A stretch of DNA of 45,144 nucleotides from an uncultured Geobacter sp. (GTDB lineage: Bacteria; Desulfobacterota; Desulfuromonadia; Geobacterales; Geobacteraceae), in assembly GCA_903925075.1 (NCBI GenBank), contig CAIYDQ010000302.1, positions 1 to 45,144 of the forward strand, in the 5' to 3' direction. A model generated the notes under the pieces. That model made no database searches. It had not been told where the DNA came from and saw only the letters and a list, made by a program, of their open reading frames with translations. This document shows, piece by piece, positions 31,791-40,546 of this stretch. Every line of letters starts with the position of its first letter. The first letter of the stretch is position 1. The translations under genes and the position numbers were made by a program.

Positions 31791-32040
31791 TTTTGTGTCC
31801 TCCGCACGTCCTTCAGGATAAGGCAGATTAAGACAGGGACGGTGCAATGTCAAAGATTATTTTAATATGCGAACGGGTCAGAAGTTTTGATGTTATTTGA
31901 GGCTGTGGAGAGAGACGCCCACAGGTCTGGGGGCCAGGTCTTGCTTTTTGACCTTTTGCCTTCATGACTCATCGGAAAACAATAAACTGTCACGGTTTTT
32001 CCCCAGATTCTACGGATGAACGAAAAAAGGAATCGATGGC

Positions 32041-32274
32041 ATGCAGGACGGCTACGACTGGGAACGCTTTTGGATTCACTTTGTCTTCGGTGCTCTTCTC
32101 GGGGTATTCATCTGGGTTGTCTTCTCGGCGCGGTATAGCATCTTCGGAATAGCTTCGTGGCACTGGCCTTGGGCTGCTGGCTTTTGCCTTGCGATGGCGC
32201 TCTTGGGTGGGATCTTCGGGGACCGCTTCTGGACTTGGTTCTTGGAAAACCTTCGCTGGTTCCGTTGGTGGTGA
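32041..32274 (+). CDS. Small two-helix membrane protein (77 aa)
   Basis: Two hydrophobic segments are clear: FWIHFVFGALLGVFIWVVFS (about 10-29) and WAAGFCLAMALLGGIFGDRF (about 44-63). The protein is very rich in Trp and Phe and ends WFLENLRWFRWW. GGAATCGATGGC precedes the ATG. I recognise no family. A minus-strand frame covers the same DNA, but its Pro/Ser-rich product looks like a shadow. Function unknown; it may modulate a membrane complex. Confidence 0.6.
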   Translation: MQDGYDWERFWIHFVFGALLGVFIWVVFSARYSIFGIASWHWPWAAGFCLAMALLGGIFGDRFWTWFLENLRWFRWW

Positions 32275-32316
32275 GAACAATCTCCCAAGTGAGGGCAGGG
32301 GGTGCCCACAAATATA

Positions 32317-32352
32317 GTGTGGCTGAGGGGGACAGTGTGGCTGAGGGGGACA
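32317..32352. repeat. Perfect 18-bp tandem duplication
   Basis: The unit GTGTGGCTGAGGGGGACA occurs at 32317-32334 and 32335-32352. The second copy provides part of the left arm of the palindrome at 32344-32407, so the repeat and hairpin overlap. Confidence 0.85.
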
Positions 32353-32407
32353 GGTATAAAAATATAAGTTTCTCCGAAGAATTTTATAATTTTATACCTG
32401 TCCCCCT
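32344..32407. repeat. Palindromic element with 18-bp perfect arms
   Basis: AGGGGGACAGGTATAAAA (32344-32361) and its exact reverse complement (32390-32407) flank a 28-base loop rich in A and T. A further C-rich run (CCTGTCCCCTAAAG) follows. The hairpin would fold in RNA or DNA. It is probably a dispersed repetitive element; no gene in 32275-32611 is supported. Confidence 0.8.
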
Positions 32408-32611
32408 GTCCCCCCCCCTGTCCCCTAAAGATCGAGCCGGGAGAAAGTAGTCGATCCCGAGACGGAAATGACCGCGCCGGAAAAAATATCGGAGGTTTCG
32501 GAATAGATCGCCGGCAAGGTGAGTGAGAAACTCAAGATCTGGCACGGTGGGCCAACTTGCGGCCCAGCGTGCCGCAATCGAGATACGTTGCGGTCGCCGC
32601 ACTACAGAGTG

Positions 32612-33019
32612 TTACTGCTGCCTGAGCCGGTAAAACTCGCTATACTCGGCGTCATTTTTCAAGATATGCTGAATCAGCCAATCTTTCAAAAACATGACGA
32701 TTCCCATGGAAAGGTAAGCTGTATCCTCCCTGAAGTGATGGTCGAATTCCGATATTTTGCCGATGAACTTCCCGTGTTCCAGGATGTGCTCATCCCGTTT
32801 CGGGTAGCCCTTCTCAAGCATCCATGCTTCCTCTTGTGAAAAATGATCGGCGGTATAGTCGCTGAGCGATTGGATGATCGCCGATAACTTGCCCTTATCG
32901 CTTTCCTTTGATTTGAACATGGCATAGGCATCGTTCAAAATGTTCAGAAGATGTTTATGCTGCCCATCAAACTGATCTATACCGACGGAATACGTATCAT
33001 CCCACTCAATGATCTTCAT
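32612..33019 (-). CDS. Bacteriohemerythrin (135 aa)
   Basis: The start follows AAAGGAGAGAGCGAA. The canonical di-iron motif order is complete: WDDTYSVGIDQFDGQHKHLL (about 6-25), DYTADHFSQEEAWMLEKGYP, EHGKFIGKISEF and IQHILKNDAEY. It is the soluble O2-binding type of about 130 residues, distinct from the HHE-domain protein at 9504. Such proteins buffer or sense oxygen in microaerobic or anaerobic bacteria and are common in Geobacter. Monocistronic. Upstream lies the double hairpin at 33046-33089. Confidence 0.95.
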   Translation of the reverse strand: MKIIEWDDTYSVGIDQFDGQHKHLLNILNDAYAMFKSKESDKGKLSAIIQSLSDYTADHFSQEEAWMLEKGYPKRDEHILEHGKFIGKISEFDHHFREDTAYLSMGIVMFLKDWLIQHILKNDAEYSEFYRLRQQ

Positions 33020-33045
33020 TTCGCTCTCTCCTTTAGGTGTCGTTC

Positions 33046-33089
33046 CCTGGCAACATTGCCAGGTCGCGTTTGGTAGCTCAACGCGACCT
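33046..33089. repeat. Two adjacent hairpins
   Basis: CCTGGCAA-CA-TTGCCAGG (33046-33063) is followed at once by AGGTCGCGTT (33061-33070) and AACGCGACCT (33080-33089) around a 9-base loop. The AACGCGACCTACGGA end resembles the CCTACGGA of the element at 16870, suggesting a dispersed palindromic repeat family. Confidence 0.7.
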
Positions 33090-33190
33090 ACGGATACTTT
33101 CCGTGTGCGAGCCTCTGATTCAAAAGCATCCTCTCCGAGCCTGGCCGTAACGCTTCGGGTCGTAAATTAAATTAAATGCCTCTCCCCCGC

Positions 33191-33204
33191 AAGTAAATTT
33201 ACTT
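33191..33204. promoter_or_regulatory. 14-bp palindrome ahead of the diheme cytochrome promoter
   Basis: AAGTAAATTTACTT is fully self-complementary and lies 23 bp before the probable -35 hexamer. This is a plausible operator position. No named regulator is matched. Confidence 0.45.
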
Positions 33205-33226
33205 CTTGTTTTCTGACCCGTGACGT

Positions 33227-33254
33227 TTGTGAGAACAAAATAACCCGATATAAT
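33227..33254 (+). promoter_or_regulatory. Promoter for the diheme cytochrome gene
   Basis: A perfect -10 TATAAT (33249-33254) lies 27 bp upstream of the ATG. The -35 element is weak (TTGTGA at 33227-33232, 16-bp spacer). Confidence 0.45.
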
Positions 33255-33281
33255 GCTGAAGGTCTGACGGGGGAGGTACTC

Positions 33282-33926
33282 ATGAAACCAGCAAATTGTC
33301 GGCAGAGATCCAGAATGGTCACGTTCACCGGCGTGGCGACCTGTTTCGCTTTTTTTGCCTGTTCCGGCTCCATGACCTGGCAGAAGGGAATCGCCCTCTC
33401 CCCGGGAGGCGGCGCAGCCCGCGCCGAGACGGGCGAAGAGCGCGCGGCTTCCGCCGCGGCTTTCCTCAAGGCTTCGCGCGTGCTCTTTCATCCGCGCTGC
33501 CTCAACTGCCATCCGGCGGGGGACCGTCCCCTGGTGGGAGACGACAGTAGGCCGCACCCGATGCACGTGGAGCGCGGCGCGCAGGGGATGGGGAAAAACG
33601 GCCTGCTTTGCAGCACCTGCCACCGGGAGAAGAACCCGCAAGGCGACAACATGCCTCCGGGCGCGCCCGAATGGCAGCTGCCGCCGGCGGACATGCCGAT
33701 GGTCTTCGAAAAAATGACGCCCCGGCAGTTGTGCGAGCAGTTGAAGGATCCGGCCAGAAACGGCTCCAGAAGTCCGGACGAAGTGCTCGACCACGTCCGC
33801 GAGGCGCCTTTGGTCTTGTGGGGCTGGCACCCGGGGGACGGCCGGACGCCGGTGAACAGCATGTCGCACGAGGAGTTCGTGAAGTTGATGGCCGAGTGGG
33901 TCGACAAAGGGGCGGCCTGCCCTTAG
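33282..33926 (+). CDS. Diheme c-type cytochrome resembling isoquinoline-oxidoreductase-associated subunits (214 aa)
   Basis: The N-terminus (TFTGVATCFAFFACSGSMT) is a signal, possibly with a lipobox-like FFAC, so it is exported. Two heme sites are present: CLNCH (about residue 73) and CSTCH (about 109). The C-terminal segment PLVLWGWHPGDGRTPVNSMS, then FVKLMAEWVDKGAACP, matches proteins I recall annotated as isoquinoline 1-oxidoreductase subunits. It could therefore be an electron acceptor for the IorAB at 22.7-25.4 kb, although it is 8 kb away. GGGGGAGGTACTC precedes the ATG. No other cytochrome lies beside it. Confidence 0.78.
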   Translation: MKPANCRQRSRMVTFTGVATCFAFFACSGSMTWQKGIALSPGGGAARAETGEERAASAAAFLKASRVLFHPRCLNCHPAGDRPLVGDDSRPHPMHVERGAQGMGKNGLLCSTCHREKNPQGDNMPPGAPEWQLPPADMPMVFEKMTPRQLCEQLKDPARNGSRSPDEVLDHVREAPLVLWGWHPGDGRTPVNSMSHEEFVKLMAEWVDKGAACP

Positions 33927-33981
33927 CAACTGATTTTAAGAGCGGCATGTCTGGCAGATCCATCCAAAGGGGGAAACTAAA

Positions 33982-34341
33982 ATGGGAACGAGGACGCTTG
34001 TGGCAGGTTTGCTGCTGCTGTTTATCTCTCCACTGGCAACGTCGCATGCCATCGATCTGGAGGATTCCGGAATGGTCCCGTCCGGGAGGCAGGAACTACG
34101 GGACCGGTCGAAGGAGGCTGCCTGCGACTGCTGCCAGAAGTGCCAGGCAGCCAAGAGTCCGATAAAACCGAAAACGGAGGAAGGGGCGACGCTCAAGGAT
34201 GGCTGCAAAGATTGTTGCGAGCGGTGCGGCAAACCTCTGCAGCCTTCCAACGACATCCCTCCTGAGGTCATCGATAAACGCATCCCGCCTGAAATCAAGG
34301 ACAAGGGGATCGTGCCCGACATCAAAGACAAGCACATTTGA
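33982..34341 (+). CDS. Secreted twin-CxxC cysteine-rich protein (119 aa)
   Basis: Residues 1-23 are a signal peptide ending SHA. Two matching Cys blocks follow: CDCCQKCQA (about 48-56) and CKDCCERCGKPLQP (about 75-88). Each holds four Cys in close order, so the protein could carry two metal or Fe-S sites, or be disulfide-bonded. The tail repeats a short unit three times (PEVIDKRI, PEIKDKGI, PDIKDKHI). I do not recognise the family. AAAGGGGGAAACTAA precedes the ATG. It lies between the cytochrome (55 bp) and the ferredoxin, so a shared redox or metal role is possible but unproven. Confidence 0.7.
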   Translation: MGTRTLVAGLLLLFISPLATSHAIDLEDSGMVPSGRQELRDRSKEAACDCCQKCQAAKSPIKPKTEEGATLKDGCKDCCERCGKPLQPSNDIPPEVIDKRIPPEIKDKGIVPDIKDKHI

Positions 34342-34430
34342 CTATCAACTGGCAGCTGCTAAAGTTTCCCCTGGTTCGGCGGCGGCACCGGCACAGCAAC
34401 GACAAAAACACAATCAAGGGGGGAATTACC

Positions 34431-34625
34431 ATGGCGAAAGAACCTTGGGTCGATCAGGATGAATGCATCAGTTGCGGGCTTTGCACGGACAGCGTGCCCG
34501 AAGTGTTCCGCTTCGACGACAACGGCAAGGCGGAGTGCTACAACCCAACCGGCGCGTCCGAAGACGAAATCCAGAACAACGCCATAGATGTCTGCCCGGT
34601 TTCGTGCATTCACTGGCGGGAATGA
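34431..34625 (+). CDS. [4Fe-4S] ferredoxin (64 aa)
   Basis: The start follows AAGGGGGGAATTACC. A single-cluster ferredoxin: C-x2-C-x2-C in DECISCGLCTD and the fourth Cys in VCPVSCIHW near the end, which offers two candidates. The acidic surface (EVFRFDDNGKAECY) is typical. It resembles the 60-65-residue ferredoxins of Desulfovibrio and Geobacter, carrying one electron in the cytoplasm. No oxidoreductase partner lies immediately beside it. The terminator at 34695 follows. Confidence 0.9.
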   Translation: MAKEPWVDQDECISCGLCTDSVPEVFRFDDNGKAECYNPTGASEDEIQNNAIDVCPVSCIHWRE

Positions 34626-34694
34626 CGCGGTTGCCAATTGATAGAGGGCGCGTCGGGTAGACGGCCCGTTTCGGCAACCGCAGCACCTTGGTAG

Positions 34695-34731
34695 GCGAAG
34701 GCCGCTCCTGTTTTTCAGGTGCGGCCTTCGC
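34695..34731. terminator. Terminator between ferredoxin and L,D-transpeptidase genes
   Basis: GCGAAGGCCGC (34695-34705) and GCGGCCTTCGC (34721-34731) form an 11-bp perfect stem with a 15-base loop. T-tracts are poor on both sides, but the position between convergent genes fits a shared terminator. Confidence 0.6.
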
Positions 34732-34734
34732 TAT

Positions 34735-35565
34735 TTACCGTGGCGGCTCGCCGATGATCAGGACCCTCGGACCATCGGCTATCTTGTGGAAGCTGCCCGG
34801 ATCGGTGCGGGGGTCGACTACCCATTGATAGAGGGTTTTCGCCGCTTCCAGAAAGGGCTTGGTCAACTCGTGGTAGTGCTTGTTCACCTTGCGGTCGTAG
34901 GCGCTGTAATAGTCGTACTGCATCTCCTCGTCGTAGAGGCCGATGCAGCCGTGCGAGGCCGGGTAGCCGGGGATATCCCGTCCATGAATCCAGTAGGACG
35001 GCCAGTTGTCGACGCTCTTGTCGACGAAGAATCTGAGCCCGTAATGCATCGGATAGGGTCGCCCGATCTCTTCGACCGGGTAGAGGTTCGATTGATGCTG
35101 CCGGTCCGCGGCGTCGATCTTGAAGGTGCCGTTTGGCGCCGGGTGCTTTTCGACCCCCACGGAGACCGGGAAGGAGAAAACCAGTTTGCCGTACTGGTAG
35201 GCCCCCAGGAACATTTCGCTTTGATCGATCAGAATGAATTTCGCTTCCTTATCGGCGTCCGGGTAGGTTGGCGGCAGCGGCGTGAAGTTCTTCACCTGTT
35301 CCAGGTTGTTCGGAACCTTGATCGAGATGCCGCCGAAGAAGTGGCGACGGTCCACGCGGTTGAAACTGAGCACGTCCTGCCAATGTCCGTCAAAAAGCCC
35401 GCTGGGCGTGTCGGTCCATTTGAGCTGCCGGCATTGCCACTCGACGCGCGCGTCGCTCGGATAATGGATCCCGCAAAGCGAATTGATCTTCATGCTCGCC
35501 GGCGCTGCGCCGGCGAAGACGAGCAGGGCAGCGAGCGCCGCGATCGTTTCCTTGGTTAATTTCAT
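34735..35565 (-). CDS. L,D-transpeptidase YkuD-family protein (276 aa)
   Basis: The start MKLTKETIAALAALLVFAGA (35565) is preferred over an upstream ATG (35613) because it opens with a clear signal peptide and GAGGTCAGCTG precedes it. The YkuD domain, about residues 120-260, has FILIDQSEMFLGAYQYGKLV, then WIHGRDIPGYPASHGCIGLY: the catalytic Cys lies in SHGCIGL and the first His in HGRD. Such enzymes form 3-3 cross-links in peptidoglycan or attach lipoproteins, in the periplasm. The N-terminal region (HYPSDARVEWQCRQLKW) is unassigned. The 35566-35955 gap upstream shows no gene. Confidence 0.9.
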   Translation of the reverse strand: MKLTKETIAALAALLVFAGAAPASMKINSLCGIHYPSDARVEWQCRQLKWTDTPSGLFDGHWQDVLSFNRVDRRHFFGGISIKVPNNLEQVKNFTPLPPTYPDADKEAKFILIDQSEMFLGAYQYGKLVFSFPVSVGVEKHPAPNGTFKIDAADRQHQSNLYPVEEIGRPYPMHYGLRFFVDKSVDNWPSYWIHGRDIPGYPASHGCIGLYDEEMQYDYYSAYDRKVNKHYHELTKPFLEAAKTLYQWVVDPRTDPGSFHKIADGPRVLIIGEPPR

Positions 35566-35955
35566 CAGCTGACCTCGAAGTTTCCAGTTTCCCTCGTTGC
35601 TGCCGTTTCCCATGAGCAGTCCACAATATTACCTTTAACCTTGGGCCTGTCAATTTGCGCCGCACATGCTTTCGGCATGATGTCGCCGAGCCTCGTCAGT
35701 TCCTAACCCCCCCCTCCGCGCCCTAGCCGATCCGTTTCGCCGAGCCTGCGACCCCTCGCGCCCGGAGGTTTCCGCCTGCCCATCGGCGCTGCACGCACCG
35801 ACTGCGCCGGCAATCCCTCCGCCTTGCCAACTCGTCAAAAAGGCACGACCCGGCTTTTTTTTGTCCGACTTGTGGCTATACTTAGCAACTTGATTATCCG
35901 CTACCAATGAAAATAGATTCTCGCAGCGCTCATTAGCGACCGAGGTGGCAAGGAA
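35566..35955. other. Intergenic region without a recognised gene
   Basis: This 390-bp gap separates the divergent L,D-transpeptidase and pilY1-like genes. It is C-rich in its middle and holds a T-run and a weak TATACT near 35880, which could be a -10 element for pilY1. No -35 of quality was found, and a possible sigma54 -24/-12 pair has the wrong spacing by one base. Frames crossing it are Pro/Arg-rich shadows. Confidence 0.6.
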
Positions 35956-38900
35956 ATGATAGGGGAGCTGTTCCACTGGGGGCGCAAGGCGTTCCTGTCG
36001 ATGCTGTGCGCTCTGAGCCTGCTTGCGCTCCTGGCCCCGTGGCCGGCGCAAGGAGCAGGGGCGGCGCAGCCTATGCAGAGCTACTGCGACCAGCCCCCTT
36101 TCGCGACTGCGGGCATGCCTGCCAACCTGTTGCTCATGATTGACAACTCGGCCAGCATGTACGACCCGGCCTACATAAACCGGAACTCTCCCTCCACCTA
36201 TTGCCTCGACGACAGTTTTGATGGCGGCAATTCCTACACCGGCTATTTCGACCCAAAGAGCTTTTACTCCTACGACCTCGCAAAATCCAGGTTCGTGCCC
36301 GGCGCCACGCTGCCGTCCCCGCCTTGCGGCTCCAGCGCTTGCGCCGCCTCCACCAATTACCTTTATGTCGAGATGGCCGGGGTGTCGCCCAACAGGACGG
36401 TGAGCGCCTTCAAGGCGAGCGGCAACTTCTTGAACTGGCTGTCGATGTCGAAAATCGACGTGGAAAAGAAGGTGCTCACCGGGGGGAAGTTCACGTTCTC
36501 CAACACCTCGACCGCCAGCGGCGTGCTGCAAGGCGAGACGCGCGGCTGCCAGGGGAAGCGTTTCGTCAAGATGCTGGGCGCCGATGCCTTCGGTTGGCCA
36601 GTTACTTCTGCCGCGAGCATCACCTTTGCCGTGCGCGGCCCCATGATGAACGATCCGGGTTACCTGCCCCAGACCACCGCGGGGGCGCGACGACCATAGA
36701 AATCTACGACAAGGCGTACAACAAGGCGGACTGCCTGGACGCGGTGCAGGCGTGGCTCAGTCAGGACAAGGACAGGCTGGCCGCGAAGGCGAACGCCTGC
36801 ATGAGCGTGGCGACCGATCCGGCGCCCAGAGGGGGGACCATGACCAGCAGCGCCGCGATCAACAACCTGATCCTGAGCGACTGCTATACCTGGCTGGTCG
36901 CGAAAGGCCCGGTGACGCCCGACAATACGCTTTGGGGAGACTGCAAGAGTAGGTACACCGGCACCTACGGCACCCAAACGCCCAACTCGAACACCATGGA
37001 CGGCATCTGCGGCAAGAACGTGCAGCACTCCCCGAACCTCGCCGGCGGGACCGCCGGATATTTCGGCAAGTGCGCCGGGCTAACGATAAGTCTCACCAAC
37101 TCCTGCCTGGTGACTCAAATGACCGACTACTGCAACGAGATCAAAAACCCGTGGGTCAGCGACCCTTCCACCAACGCCAACCTTGACCCGGTCAGCGCCA
37201 ACATTCCGGGGTTTATTCTCGATGCAGGCATCTCCAACCTGGGAACCTTAGCGGGGGCTTTCAAAGTCAGCGTCTGGAGCGCCGCTCCGCCTGCGGGCCT
37301 GATCCAGCAATTCAGCAACAGCATCAATTTCGGCGCCATGGTCTTCAACGCCAACGGCGCCGGCTCGGAATGCGCCTCGGGGAAGCTCCCCTGCGTCAAA
37401 CACTGCCGGCTCAATACCGGCCTGGAATGCTCGCAGGCCTCCGACTGCACAGGGAATTCCGGCCCGTGCGACGCAGGCGCCGACGGCGGCAAGATCATCT
37501 CCTATATAAACGATCCCGCATCGCCCGTCGGCGACCACGCCACGGGACTGGTTGCCGCCATCGACGCGGTGGCGGCGAACGCCTGGACCCCCTTGGCCGA
37601 GTCCTTCTACGACGCCATCGGCTACTTCGCCAACCGGACCGATCTGCGGCTGCAAAGCGCCGACTTCGACACGGTCAATAAGCCTGCGCCGTCCAATTCC
37701 AGCTGCCAGAGGAATAACGTGCTCATCGTCAGCGACGGCATGTCGACGGCGGACAGCAACTCCGCCATGGAAGCCCTCGCCGCCCTCTACGGCAACCGGC
37801 CCGGCGCCGCCACCGGCAAGGACGCCGCCAACTCCTGTCCGGCCTTTGAAGGGAGCAGAAGCCTGGACGACCTCGCCTGGATCGCCGCACATAAAAACAT
37901 CAAGACCTTCAGCACCAGTTCGGTCTCCAGCGACGCTCCCGTCACCAGGGGGCAGTCGATAACGACCCATGTCATTTTCACCGGCGCCTCCAACGGCGCG
38001 CCGGGGGAGTGCGATCCTGCCGTTTTACTCCCTAACGCCGCGGCGAACGGCGGCGGCGTCTATGCAAGCGTTACCGATCCCAACCAGCTTTACGACAGCT
38101 TCAAGGCGGTGCTGCGCCAGATCGCCGACGGCGCCGATTCGGGGACCGATGCCACCCTTCTCGCCACCGGCAACGGCAACGGCGCCGTTTTCCTGGGCGA
38201 GCAGTTCTATCCGACCAAGAGCTTCGACGGCGGCACGACCGCGGCGTCCTGGATCGGCGAGATGCAGAGCCTTTGGTACTACATCGATCCCTTCATCGCC
38301 AATACGAGTGGCGCCGGCAGCACCATTCGGGAGGACACGGACGGCGACCTGAAGCTGAACCTGAAAAACGACCGGGTGGTGCAATTCCAGGACAACACAG
38401 CCCAGGTCTTCTTGGATGCCGACGGCGACGGCGCCGCCGACGATGCGACCCAGACGCAGACGGTGGCGCCCAATGCCGTGAAAACGCTGTGGCGGGCCGG
38501 GACGGCCTTGTGGCAGAGATCGGCCGCCGACAGGACCATCTACACCCAGACAAACGGCACAGCCCTTACCAGCTTCGCCTCGCTTGGCACCTATCCCAAT
38601 GCCGTCCAGCTGCTACAGGCCAAGGATCAAGACGAGGCCAACAACATCATCAAGTATGTGACCGGTGAGGACACCCCCTATGTGACCGAGGTGAACAGCC
38701 CCTCGTACCGGAGCCGGACGCTCGCCATTCCGGCCGGCGCGATTGCTGGCGTCGCCGCAGGCAGCAACGTTTGGAAGCTGGGCGACATCCTCTCCTCGAC
38801 GCCGAAGGTGCAGTCCTCGGTTGCACTTGGCGGCTACCATCTTCCGACGCCCAGCGGATACGGCGATGCCTCCTATGGCAGCTTCATCGGCTCCAACCAG

Positions 38901-40541
38901 TACCAGAGCCGCGGCGCGGTGTACGTCGGAGCCAACGACGGGATGCTGCACGCCTTCAACCTGGGACAGCTGACTGCAACCGCGGCGGGCGACGTGCGGG
39001 CGACGCTTGCGCCCAAAGCGGGTGAGACCACGGCTGATCTCGGCAAGGAAAAGTGGGCCTTCATCCCCAGAAACGCCCTGCCGTACCTCACCTACCTGAA
39101 GGAGCCTTCCTACCGGCACATTTACTACGTCGACGGTGGCATCGCACTGGTCGACGCGAGCATCGGCGACACCAACAGCGGCGCCTGCAGCAAGGCCAGC
39201 TACTGGAACTGCCCGAAACTAACGACGCAAAGGGTGGTGACAAACCTCAACAGCCTCGATCCCGTCGTAAACACTTGGCGGACGGTGATGATCGGCGCAA
39301 TGGGGTTGGGAGGGGCCTCGGGGGGCTCGTGCGACCCCGGAGGCACGGGGGGCCAATGCGTGCCGACGCCGACTGCCGATCCGGCCGGATCGGGCACGAG
39401 GCTTGGCTACTCCTCCTACTTCGCCCTCGACGTCACCGATCCCGACAACCCTTCGTTGTTGTGGGAGTTCAGCAACCCCGGCCTCGGCTATTCCACGACC
39501 GGTCCGGCCATCGTCCGCATCGGCGACCCGAACCTTGACGGCAGGTGGTTTGCCGTGTTCGGCTCCGGCCCGACCGGCCCCATTGATGCCAGCTATCGGT
39601 TTCTCGCTCAATCCAACCAGGAACTGAAATTTTTCGTGGTGGATCTGCGAACCGGAGAACTGGTCGCGACCATAGCGACGGGCATCGCCAATGCCTTTGC
39701 CGGGTCCATGAGCGGTGCCGCCATAGACGCGGACCGCTGGAAAGGAAGCTATCAGGACGATGTCCTGTACATCGGCTACACCAAGGCGAACAGCGACAAC
39801 ATAACCCCTGCCACCACCTGGACCGCGGGAGGCGTGATCCGGATCTTGACCGGCGAGAACCGGGATCCGAGCCAGTGGAAAGCGAGCAAGGTGATAGACG
39901 GCATCGGTCCGGTGACAAGCGGCATTGCCAGGATTCAGGACAGGAAAAACCGCGATCTGTGGCTCTATTTCGGAACGGGAAGGTACTACTTCGGCCAGGA
40001 CGACCTGCAGGGTCAGCGGGCGCTCTATGGCATAAAGGATACTTGCTACAAATCCAAGACATCGGTGGTTGACAAGTTCGATGTGCCGACCTGCACCGAC
40101 CAGGTGACGGCAAGCCTGATCGATCAGACGACCACCCAACGCCTCCTTGCCGCCACCGACCCCGGCTGGATCATCAATCTGGATGCCGGCAGCGGCGCGG
40201 TCGGCGCCGAGAGGGTAATCACCAACCCCATCTCCAGCGCGGCCGGGACGGTGTTTTTCGCGACTTTCCAGCCTAACGCGGACCCGTGCCTTGGAGACTC
40301 CTACCTTTGGGGAGTGAAGTACGACACCGGCGGGGCCATTCCTGCCGGCTCCATCCAGGGGAAGGCCCTGGTGCAGCTGTCGACGGGGAGGGTGCAGGAA
40401 ACCGGACTCGCCAACGGCCTGACGGGGCAGGGCAATAGGCGCACTCCGGCGATGACCGGCGGCAAGCCCGGCGGGGTCAAGGTGATTTCCAACAGCGGAC
40501 TTAGACCCTTGAAGAAGATCGTCCACATTCAGGAGCGCTGA
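35956..40541 (+). pseudogene. pilY1: PilY1-like pilus-tip protein, interrupted by a frameshift in a G run
   Basis: PilY1 is the von Willebrand-A/beta-propeller protein of type IV pilus tips. Here the first frame (35956-36699) gives a signal peptide and LLLMIDNSASMYDPAY, a MIDAS motif (DxSxS). The run at 36681-36685 has five G; a sixth would restore the frame, and the second frame continues ATTIEIYDKAYNKADC to the natural stop at 40541. The second part has a Cys-rich insert (CVKHCRLNTGLECSQASDC), a calcium-type loop DADGDGAADD, and the propeller motif GAVYVGANDGMLHAFNLG. Joined, the product would be about 1528 residues. The break may be a sequencing error, true decay or phase variation. Next to it is the YDG-repeat gene, 5 bp downstream. 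Confidence 0.85.
36681..36685 (+). other. Homopolymer frameshift point in pilY1
   Basis: Five G (after ACCGC, before CGCG) put the upstream frame onto a TAG at 36697. One added G gives T-A-G-G-A-T-T-I, in frame with the conserved downstream part. Confidence 0.85.
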
Positions 40542-40546
40542 CGCCG

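Noticed and set aside
32384-32602. Minus-strand frame near the 18-bp palindrome
   Set aside because: It crosses the repeat, has no ribosome-binding site I can see and no recognised domain.
35840-35870. Possible sigma54 promoter (AGGCACG then GGC) before pilY1
   Set aside because: The spacing between GG and GC is one base too short, and the -12 element is poor.
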